From: CADCTB01 sp036269435 | GTDB lineage: Bacteria > Actinomycetota > Acidimicrobiia > Acidimicrobiales > AC-14 | Direction: 5' to 3' | Assembly: GCA_036269435.1 (NCBI GenBank) | Contig: DATASA010000110.1 | Location: 18,991-82,990 of the forward strand | DNA length: 64,000 bases | Shown here: one piece after another, positions 35,837 through 42,389 of the stretch | Layout of the letters: each line of letters begins with the position of its first letter | Position numbering within the stretch: position 1 is the stretch's first letter | Position numbers and translations under genes: made by a program | The notes under the pieces: generated by a model | Told to the model about the DNA's origin: nothing | Databases searched by the model: none | The model's input: only the letters and a program-made list of their open reading frames with translations

Positions 35837-37150
35837 TCACGCCGCCGGCGCCGGCGCCGGGGAGGGCGGCCTCGACCGGAAGGGCCAGGCCAGCTGGCGG
35901 AGGTAGCCGGCCGGCTCGGCGTCGTCGATCCCGTAGCGCGCCGGCATCTGTCCCTTCGGCAGGTGCGCGGTGCCGAACAGGAGGTCGATCAGGGGGAACT
36001 CGCCGGCGAAGTTCGAGTTGTAGGCGGCCGGGTCGTTGGCGTGATGCCAGTGGTGGAACTCCGGCGTGGCGATCAGCCAGCGCAGCGGGCCGAACTTCAC
36101 CCGGACGTTGGCGTGGATGAAGATCGCCTGGAAGGTGAGCACGACCAGGTACCCGCCCAGGCTGGCCCGGGTGAAGCCCAGCGCGTAGAGCGGCAGCACG
36201 GCGCACGACCGGGTGAACGTCTGGTCGACCGGATGCAGGTGGCTGGCCGCCAGCCAGTCCATTTGGCGAATGCTGTGGTGGACCTTGTGGAACCGCCACA
36301 GGAACGGGACCGCGTGGGCGGCCCGGTGGCCGGCGTAGCCGCCCAGCTCGGCGACCATGAACGCCTCGACGAACTGGAGCCAGGCCGGCTCGCCGGCGAT
36401 CCCCGACCGCAGCGCGCCCGGCACGGCGGCCCGCAGGAGCGAGCCCACCACGACCACGCTCACGAACAGCCCGACGTTGAGCAGCAGCCCGTTGACCACG
36501 AAGTGGACCAGGTCGGTCCGCCAGCCGTCCCGCAGGACCCGCTGCGGATGCAGGGCCAGCACCCGTTCCAGCGGGACGAACACCACGGCCAGCACCACCA
36601 GGCCGAAGGTGATCCTGCTCCGCACGGTGAGGGCGACCAGCAGGACGACCAGCGTGGCCAGCGCGAGCAGCGCGCCGCCGGCGGTCAGCTCGGCGGCCGG
36701 TGAGGGCGGCCGGTCGAAGGGAGCGGATCGGGGATAGGGCGGATCGGGATCGGTCGTCCGGCGCGGCTGGGCGTCGGGGGCCACCGGTCCGCGGTCCTCC
36801 GGCCGGGCCAGCAGGACGCAGGCCGCGAGAGCCAGGGCGACGTTCACCGTCGCGATCAGCGGCCGGACACCGATCCGGCTCAGCGCGACCAGCCCGACGA
36901 GCACCTCGAGCGTCAGCCCGACCGTGCGACCTTGCGCGGTATTGGCCCAAGGGTGGGCCTTCATGACGGCGACGGCGACAGCCACCAGCCCGGCGGCCAC
37001 CACGATCGTGAGCAGGCCGGCGGCGGCGAGACCGCGCCCCGGGTGGCGCCGGCCCGCCCGGAGAAGGGCCAAGCCGACGACCAGGCCCAGGAACGCCTGC
37101 ACGCCGACCACGGCGGCCGTGGCGCCACGAACCTTCCGACGATCCGTCAC
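35837..37150 (-). CDS. Sterol desaturase / fatty acid hydroxylase superfamily membrane protein
   Basis: 437 aa. GTG 37150 overlaps the TetR stop by GTGA. Residues 1-180 are an extra N-terminal module with about five helices and a Pro-rich linker. The C-terminal part carries the three histidine clusters of the di-iron superfamily: HRAAH, HKVHH and HHWHH with HLHPVDQ between. Members oxidise C-H bonds in sterols, carotenoids or fatty acids. Co-transcribed with its likely regulator; the phospholipase gene follows 67 bp later. Confidence 0.88.
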   Translation of the reverse strand: MTDRRKVRGATAAVVGVQAFLGLVVGLALLRAGRRHPGRGLAAAGLLTIVVAAGLVAVAVAVMKAHPWANTAQGRTVGLTLEVLVGLVALSRIGVRPLIATVNVALALAACVLLARPEDRGPVAPDAQPRRTTDPDPPYPRSAPFDRPPSPAAELTAGGALLALATLVVLLVALTVRSRITFGLVVLAVVFVPLERVLALHPQRVLRDGWRTDLVHFVVNGLLLNVGLFVSVVVVGSLLRAAVPGALRSGIAGEPAWLQFVEAFMVAELGGYAGHRAAHAVPFLWRFHKVHHSIRQMDWLAASHLHPVDQTFTRSCAVLPLYALGFTRASLGGYLVVLTFQAIFIHANVRVKFGPLRWLIATPEFHHWHHANDPAAYNSNFAGEFPLIDLLFGTAHLPKGQMPARYGIDDAEPAGYLRQLAWPFRSRPPSPAPAPAA

Positions 37151-37734
37151 GGGCGACGTCCTCCCTTTCTGTCGGACAGCGCGCCGAGCGTGGCCAGGAC
37201 GGTGGTGACGTAGACGTCGGCCGCGGCCTGCTGCGCCGCCGGCGACGTCCGGGCGTGGGCGACGGCGCCGACCATGGCCGCCCGCAGCGTCGTCGCCGCC
37301 GCCGCCGCGGTGGCCGGGGCGAGGCCCAGGTCGCGCTCGAGCCCGGCGGCCCACCCCGTTTCCTTGTCGCTCCACCGCGCCCGCCGGGCCCGCTCCACCT
37401 CCGGATCGGCCGACCCGCTGTCCACGAGGCCCCGGATGTTCGGGCCCTGGCGGGCCGCAGTGTCGACCAGCGCGTCGAACGTCGCTCGCAGCCGTTCGGC
37501 GGGGGTGCGAGCGGCCGCGGCCCGGATGGCGACTTCGGCGTCGATCTCGGCCCAGGTCCGGGCCAGCACGGCCAGCACGAGCTGGGTGCGGTTGGCGAAG
37601 TGGTCGTAGACGACCGGCTTCGACACCCCGGCACGGTCGGCCAGGCGCTCCATGGTGAGCGCCGCCGGGCCTTCCGCCTCCACCAGCGCGCCGGCGGCGT
37701 CGAGCAGCTGCGCTCGCCGGTCGTCCTTGCTCAT
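37147..37734 (-). CDS. TetR-family regulator
   Basis: 195 aa from ATG 37734 (a GTG lies four codons upstream, inside the operator). N-terminal HTH: QLLDAAGALVEAEGPAALTM, LADRAGVSKPVVYDHFANR. C-terminal ligand domain is all-helical. It sits at the head of the hydroxylase operon and overlaps that gene by GTGA. A 20-bp imperfect palindrome 12 bp upstream of the ATG is a good candidate for its own operator. Confidence 0.93.
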   Translation of the reverse strand: MSKDDRRAQLLDAAGALVEAEGPAALTMERLADRAGVSKPVVYDHFANRTQLVLAVLARTWAEIDAEVAIRAAAARTPAERLRATFDALVDTAARQGPNIRGLVDSGSADPEVERARRARWSDKETGWAAGLERDLGLAPATAAAAATTLRAAMVGAVAHARTSPAAQQAAADVYVTTVLATLGALSDRKGGRRP

Positions 37735-37745
37735 GCGAAGGTTCA

Positions 37746-37783
37746 CTACGCCTACGTAACCGTAGATATGGGCCGCTTGTCAA
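37746..37783 (-). promoter_or_regulatory. TetR operator and promoter
   Basis: Palindrome at 37,746-37,765, CTACG-N2-TACGTA-N2-CGTAG, 16 of 20 positions symmetric. On the minus strand a perfect TTGACA -35 box lies at 37,778-37,783; the -10 box must fall within or beside the palindrome. Binding would therefore block RNA polymerase. The region also lies 94 bp before the divergent DJ-1/PfpI gene, which may share control. Confidence 0.7.
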
Positions 37784-37859
37784 GCCGGTGTTCCGGGTTT
37801 GAACGAGGGGTGGACGGGTAGCCCGCGCGGGTTCCGAGACGAGTCGCGGAGGTCGCAGC

Positions 37860-38426
37860 ATGTCGGGCGAGCTGGCAGGCAGGAAGATCGGTTTCGTGGT
37901 CGCCAACGAGGGGATCGAGCAGGTCGAGCTGACCCGCCCCTGGGATGCGGTCAAGGAGGCGGGCGGCGATCCACGGCTCATCGCACCCGAGGGCGGCTCG
38001 GTCCAGGCCATGAACCACCTGGACAAGGGCGACACGTTCCCGGTCGACGCCACCTTCGACGATGTGACTCCCGAGGAGTTCGACGCCATCGTCCTGCCGG
38101 GCGGGGTCGCCAATCCCGACCGGCTCCGCACCATCGCCCCGGCCGTCGACTGGGTCCGGCGGTTCGTCGAGTCCGGTCGGACGACGGCCGTCATCTGCCA
38201 CGCCCCGTGGACCCTCGTCGAGGCCGGCGTCGTCGCTGGCCGGACCCTGACCTCGTGGCCGAGCCTGCGGACCGACATCGCCAATGCAGGGGGGAACTGG
38301 GTCGACGAGGAGGTCGTCGTCGACGGGAACCTCCTCACCAGCCGCAAGCCGGACGACCTGGACGCCTTCTGCGCCGCCCTGGTGAAGGCCGCGGCCCAGG
38401 ACACGTCCCGGTCATCCGCCGCCTAG
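37860..38426 (+). CDS. DJ-1/PfpI family protein
   Basis: 188 aa, typical length. Nucleophile elbow TAVICHAPWTLVEA with the conserved Cys, and upstream acidic partner region in VLPGGVANPD. Members include glyoxalases/deglycases and chaperones against oxidative or carbonyl stress. ATG 37860 follows GGTCGCAGC, a weak site. Divergent from the TetR gene. The nearby hydroxylase operon may be part of the same response, but nothing shows that directly. Confidence 0.92.
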   Translation: MSGELAGRKIGFVVANEGIEQVELTRPWDAVKEAGGDPRLIAPEGGSVQAMNHLDKGDTFPVDATFDDVTPEEFDAIVLPGGVANPDRLRTIAPAVDWVRRFVESGRTTAVICHAPWTLVEAGVVAGRTLTSWPSLRTDIANAGGNWVDEEVVVDGNLLTSRKPDDLDAFCAALVKAAAQDTSRSSAA

Positions 38427-38431
38427 GGAGC

Positions 38432-38445
38432 CGCTCCCGGGAGCG
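38432..38445 (+). terminator. Palindromic hairpin after the DJ-1/PfpI gene
   Basis: Perfect 14-bp palindrome CGCTCCCGGGAGCG six bases after the stop; an alternative stem GGGAG-CCG-CTCCC overlaps it. No T-run. TAGACT at 38,459-38,464 then serves as a plausible -10 box for the next gene. Confidence 0.45.
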
Positions 38446-38480
38446 CCCCGGCCGGCCGTAGACTGGCCGGCGGGGGGAGC

Positions 38481-39392
38481 ATGGCCGGGTCTGCTGTCGC
38501 ACGGAGAACGAGAACGGCAGGACGGCGGTCGGGCTGGGGCGTCGTCCTCGTCGCTCTGCTGATGGCGACGACGGCGTGTGGCGGTGGTGGTGGCGCCAAA
38601 TCCGGTGGCGGGAGCGCCGATCCGTTGGCCGCGCCGGCGGCCAAGCTCGACGCCTGCCCGGCCAAAGACCACACCGACACGGTCGGGAACCGCGGGCTGA
38701 CGGCCAACGACATCGCCAACCTGCCGCTCAGCTACACCTTTCTCAAGGTCGCAGCCGACGGGTGCACGCCGCTGCGCTTCAACCCCTGCGAGCCGGTCCA
38801 TTACGTGCAGAACGGCGCCGCCGCGCCCCCGTTCGTCGTCGAGAACGTCCGGGAGGCGTTCCGGCGACTGTCGGAGGCCACCGGCATCACCTTCGTCGAC
38901 GACGGGATGACGGACGAGACCGACCGGACCACGGCGTACGTCCCCGACCGCTACGGCACCCGGTGGGCCCCCATCCTGATCGCCTGGGTGCACTTCCCCG
39001 ACTCGCAGACCAACGGTGCCCAGCAGATACTCGGCAACACACTGCCGCTGAGCGTCGGCGGCGTCACCGTGTCGGCCCGCCTGCGCTTCAACGTCGACGC
39101 CTACAACGACGAGTCGACCAAGGCCCCGATCGGCGACGGGTTCGGGCCTCCGGCCGCCAGCGGCACCGGCCCCATCGGCCGCAACAACATCACGTGGGGG
39201 CGGATCGTCCTGCACGAGCTGGCCCACGTCGCCGGCCTCGGCCACACCAGCGACCCCGGCTCGCTCATGTATCCGGACGCCGCCCAACAGACGATCCGCC
39301 CGACCGGGTTCTCCAAGACCGACCTGACCGGCCTGCGTTACCTCGGCAAGGACGCCGGCTGCCTCCAGACCCCTCCCCTCCCGGCCAGCTGA
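38481..39392 (+). CDS. Matrixin-like zinc metalloprotease lipoprotein
   Basis: 303 aa. Lipoprotein signal ending ATTAC, then a Gly-rich linker. The zinc motif HELAHVAGLGH (HExxHxxGxxH) is followed by LMYP, the Met-turn, eight residues later: the metzincin/M10 pattern. The fold begins near VENVREAFRRLSEATGITFV. No propeptide cysteine switch is visible. It should act outside the membrane; substrate unknown. ATG 38481 follows GGGGGGAGC. Confidence 0.9.
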   Translation: MAGSAVARRTRTAGRRSGWGVVLVALLMATTACGGGGGAKSGGGSADPLAAPAAKLDACPAKDHTDTVGNRGLTANDIANLPLSYTFLKVAADGCTPLRFNPCEPVHYVQNGAAAPPFVVENVREAFRRLSEATGITFVDDGMTDETDRTTAYVPDRYGTRWAPILIAWVHFPDSQTNGAQQILGNTLPLSVGGVTVSARLRFNVDAYNDESTKAPIGDGFGPPAASGTGPIGRNNITWGRIVLHELAHVAGLGHTSDPGSLMYPDAAQQTIRPTGFSKTDLTGLRYLGKDAGCLQTPPLPAS

Positions 39393-39405
39393 CCCGGCTC
39401 ACCGG

Positions 39406-39420
39406 TCCCCGGCGCGGGGA
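39406..39420. terminator. Bidirectional hairpin between matrixin-like gene and ku
   Basis: TCCCCG-GCG-CGGGGA lying in the 56-bp convergent gap. Six-bp arms, no T-runs. Confidence 0.45.
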
Positions 39421-39448
39421 GGAGGCTCGCTCCGAACGAAGGCCGCCC

Positions 39449-40477
39449 TCACGCCGACTTGCGGCGGGAGCGGGCCGCGGGCTTGGCCGGCGACGAGCGC
39501 TTCTGCGCTGACGCGCCCGCCCGCGGCTTCTTGGCCGCCGGCTTCTTGGCCGGCGGCTTCTTGGCCGGCGGGCGCTTCGACGCGGCGCCGTCGTTCTCGG
39601 CCGGCGGGTCCGCGTCCTGCGCCGGCCCGCCGTCCGCGGATGCCAGGTCCTCGGCCGCCTTGGCCACTTCAGCCGCCAGCGTGCGGCCGCCGCCCTTTTT
39701 GGCTGCGGCCAGGCTGGCCTCCAGCGCAGCCATGAGATCGAGCACGTTGCCGTCGGCAGGCGCCTCGGGCTCGACCACGATCTCCTTGCCCTTGGCCTTG
39801 GCCTCGATGAGCTGCCGCAGCTCCTCGGTGTAGGTGTCGTGGTAGCGGGCCGGGTCCCAGTCGGTGGCGAGCGATCCGATGATCTGGGAGGCGAGCTCGA
39901 GCTCCTTCGCGTCCGGCTTGGCCCGCTTGGCCGACGACAACGCGTCGACGTCGGACTGCGGGACCACCTCGTCGGCGAAGCGCATGGTCGACATGGCCAG
40001 CGCCCCGTCGAGGGGCCGGACGGCGGCCAGGTACTGCTTGTTGCGCATCACGACCGTTCCGATGCCGACCTTGCCCTCGGCCTCCATGGCCGCCAGCAGG
40101 AGCCGGTAGGGCCGCTCGGCGGCCTCACCGTCGGGAGCCAGCCAGTAGGTGCGCTCGTAGTACACGGGGTCGACGTCGGACAGGTTCACGAAGTCGGCGA
40201 CCTCGATGGTGCGGCTGGTTCGGGGGCGCAGGCGCTGAAGCTCGTCCGGGTCGACCACGACGTACGCCCCGGAGGCGACCTCATAGGCCGACTCGATCGC
40301 GTCGGAGTCGAGCTCCTTGCCGGTCTTCTCCGACACCTTCTTGTACTGGATGCGGGCGCCGGTCCGCTTCTCCAGCTGGTTGAAGTGCACGCCGTGGTCC
40401 CGGACGGCCGCGTACGCCTTCACCGGCACGCTCACCAGGCCGAAGCTGATGGACCCGCTCCAGATCGCTCTTGGCAT
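39449..40477 (-). CDS. ku: Ku protein of bacterial non-homologous end joining
   Basis: 342 aa from ATG 40477, preceded by GGGGGTGAGG. MPRAIWSGSISFGLVSVPVK, KVSEKTGKEL and YYLAP-like YYERTYWLAPDG are the family signatures. Ku forms a ring that threads broken DNA ends and recruits LigD; no ligD is in this window. After the core (~260 aa) comes an unusually long basic tail with PPAKKPPAKKPAAKKP, a lysine-rich arm that in mycobacterial Ku adds DNA binding and bridging. Divergent from a small gene at 40,629. Confidence 0.96.
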   Translation of the reverse strand: MPRAIWSGSISFGLVSVPVKAYAAVRDHGVHFNQLEKRTGARIQYKKVSEKTGKELDSDAIESAYEVASGAYVVVDPDELQRLRPRTSRTIEVADFVNLSDVDPVYYERTYWLAPDGEAAERPYRLLLAAMEAEGKVGIGTVVMRNKQYLAAVRPLDGALAMSTMRFADEVVPQSDVDALSSAKRAKPDAKELELASQIIGSLATDWDPARYHDTYTEELRQLIEAKAKGKEIVVEPEAPADGNVLDLMAALEASLAAAKKGGGRTLAAEVAKAAEDLASADGGPAQDADPPAENDGAASKRPPAKKPPAKKPAAKKPRAGASAQKRSSPAKPAARSRRKSA

Positions 40478-40628
40478 CCTCACCCCCTACCCGCGGGCGG
40501 CCGGCGGAATGCGGTGCGATCGGTGACGGCCCGGCGGCCGACGGGCCGCACAGCACGGTGACGCGTATTTCGGAGCGGCGGATGCCGCGGCTTGCCAACA
40601 ATGGTGTCGGCCGCCGGAGGAGACCTGG

Positions 40629-40883
40629 ATGGACGTGTACAGCAGCCTCATCAAGCAGATGTCGGACGCTCGGGTCGCCGAGCTCCGTCGCGAGGCGACC
40701 GCGCGCGCCACCTACCGGTCGGCCCGGGCCCGGTCGCTCGCCGCGGCCCGAGCCCGATTCGTGGCGTGGCTCGATCGCGGCCGGAACAACCGCCGGGTCA
40801 CCGAGCCGGTCGCCGTCGCCCCCGCCGTCGCGCTGACCGGTGCCGCGCCTGCAGTCGACGAGGAGCTGCGCCGCACCGCCTGA
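40629..40883 (+). CDS. Small charged protein of unknown function
   Basis: 84 aa with an excellent GGAGGAG site. Almost entirely helical and Arg/Ala rich (VAELRREATARATYRSARAR), ending in an Ala/Val-rich segment. The LRREA pattern occurs in many small actinobacterial proteins without known role. It sits between ku and a PAP2 gene. Could bind nucleic acid or membrane, but there is no motif to decide. Confidence 0.65.
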   Translation: MDVYSSLIKQMSDARVAELRREATARATYRSARARSLAAARARFVAWLDRGRNNRRVTEPVAVAPAVALTGAAPAVDEELRRTA

Positions 40884-40903
40884 TGTGGGGCGCCGGACCG
40901 GAC

Positions 40904-41524
40904 CTACGACCGGCGGCCGGCCGGTTCGGGGACCTGCGACGTGCGGCCACTGACGAGGGGCCGCAGCGGGGAGCGGTCGAGGGCACCGACCAGCGAGCGC
41001 AGCACCGGGACCGCAACCAGGCCACCGGCGACGACCACCGCCGCGCCCACGACCAGGCCGGCCAGGACGTCGCCCGGGTAGTGGGCTCCGACGTAGACCC
41101 GGGCCGCGGCCAGCACCACCGCCAGCACGGCGGCCAGCACGCCGAGGCGGCGGTCGACGAACAGCAGGCCGGCGGCGACGGCGCCGACGGCGACGGCATG
41201 GTCGCTGGGGAAGGAGAAGTCGCCCGTCTTGGCGATCAGGACGTGGACGGTCGGCATCGCCGCGTAGGGCCGGGCCCGGCCGACCGCCTGGCCCAGAATC
41301 TGGTTGACGCCCACCGCGACCAGCGTTCCCGCGCCGGCCCACACGGCTGCGGCCACCGCATCGAGGTCGCCGGCCCTACGGGCCTCCCACCAACCGACCA
41401 ACAGGAGCACTGCGAAGAGCACGATCCCGTATTTGGCGTCGGCCACCGCCGGCCCGTGGGCCCACCCCGTCCGGTCGGCCAGGCGGTTCACGGCCCGGAA
41501 CAGCGAGGCGTCGATGCGGTGCAC
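40904..41524 (-). CDS. PAP2-family membrane phosphatase
   Basis: 206 aa. The three catalytic blocks are GQAVGRARP, FSFPSDHA (usual PSGH with D) and RVYVGAHYPGD. About five or six helices. Members dephosphorylate undecaprenyl-pyrophosphate, phosphatidate or similar lipids on the outer face. GTG 41524 lies five bases after TAGGTT (41,530-41,535), a likely -10 box, so the mRNA is probably nearly leaderless. Confidence 0.9.
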   Translation of the reverse strand: MHRIDASLFRAVNRLADRTGWAHGPAVADAKYGIVLFAVLLLVGWWEARRAGDLDAVAAAVWAGAGTLVAVGVNQILGQAVGRARPYAAMPTVHVLIAKTGDFSFPSDHAVAVGAVAAGLLFVDRRLGVLAAVLAVVLAAARVYVGAHYPGDVLAGLVVGAAVVVAGGLVAVPVLRSLVGALDRSPLRPLVSGRTSQVPEPAGRRS

Positions 41525-41598
41525 GAGCTGAACCTACCGTCGCACCGCACCTCGGCCGAACCCGGAAGATGTGCGCCAGGGCGCGCGTTGTACCGTCC

Positions 41599-41883
41599 AT
41601 GACCGTTCGCGCCATCTGGAACGACACCGTCCTCGCCGAATCCGACGGCACCGTCGTCGTCGAGGGGAACCACTACTTTCCGCCCGACTCCGTCCGCTGG
41701 GAGCACCTCGAGAAGGTCGACGGAACCACCGTCTGCCCCTGGAAGGGGACGGCCAGCTACTACGACGTGGTCGTCGACGGACGACGGAACGACGGGGCGG
41801 CCTGGTACTACCCCGACCCCAAGGAGGCCGCGGCCGAGATCAAGGACCGTCTGGCGTTCTGGCGGGGCGTCCGGGTCTCCTGA
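41599..41883 (+). CDS. DUF427 domain protein
   Basis: 94 aa, the usual length. The signature residues are VRAIWNDTVLAES, YFPPDSVRWEHLE, TTVCPWKGTASYYDV and AAWYYPDPKEAAAEI. The fold is a small beta-barrel; function is not established. ATG 41599 is only 74 bp from the divergent PAP2 start. Confidence 0.9.
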   Translation: MTVRAIWNDTVLAESDGTVVVEGNHYFPPDSVRWEHLEKVDGTTVCPWKGTASYYDVVVDGRRNDGAAWYYPDPKEAAAEIKDRLAFWRGVRVS

Positions 41884-41899
41884 GGACTGACGCCCGGCG

Positions 41900-42331
41900 T
41901 CACACCCGGGCCAAGAGCTGCAGGCCCTCCTCCCGGTAGCGGCGGGCGGCCGACAGTCGGCGCGAGGGGTTGCCGCCGCACAGCTCCATGAACCGGGCGA
42001 TGGCCTCCTCGGTCTGGGCCTGCTCGAGGCGGACTGTGCCGAGCTCGTTGGCCGGCGACTCGTCGAACGCCGAGTTCAGGTTGGCTTCCGACTTGGCCAG
42101 CCAGCGGGCGGCCTGGTCGAGGAACTCCTGGCCGAAGTCGGGCTGCTCGACCGCTTTGCGCATGCGCTGCTCGGCCACGCGGCGCGAGCAGATGCCCCGC
42201 ATCTGGCGGCAGTAGTAGTTGCGGGCGGTGCCCGCCGACTGAGCCTTGCCGTAGGTGATGTGGGCTTCCTTGAAGTTCCCGCGGGCGTACTCCTCGTCCG
42301 CAGCTGCGATCAGATCCTCGTATGCGTTCAC
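41900..42331 (-). CDS. TPR-like helical protein of unknown function
   Basis: 143 aa from GTG 42331, preceded by AGAAGG. N-terminal YEDLIAAADEEYARGNFKEAHITYGKA-type helices (shown partly) fit one tetratricopeptide-like repeat, followed by a helical region with two Cys (RNYYCRQMRGICSRR). The residues around NSAFDESPANELGTVR suggest one longer loop. No catalytic motif. It lies 58 bp after the ppc stop on the same strand. Confidence 0.7.
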   Translation of the reverse strand: MNAYEDLIAAADEEYARGNFKEAHITYGKAQSAGTARNYYCRQMRGICSRRVAEQRMRKAVEQPDFGQEFLDQAARWLAKSEANLNSAFDESPANELGTVRLEQAQTEEAIARFMELCGGNPSRRLSAARRYREEGLQLLARV

Positions 42332-42389
42332 GGTGCCTTCTGCTCTCCCCCGGTTGCAGCGGTCGTGTCGGTTTCGCGGTGCGGTGTTC

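Noticed and set aside
39449..40477. Prophage-type Ku/Gam
   Set aside because: Full-length bacterial Ku with basic tail; no phage genes nearby.
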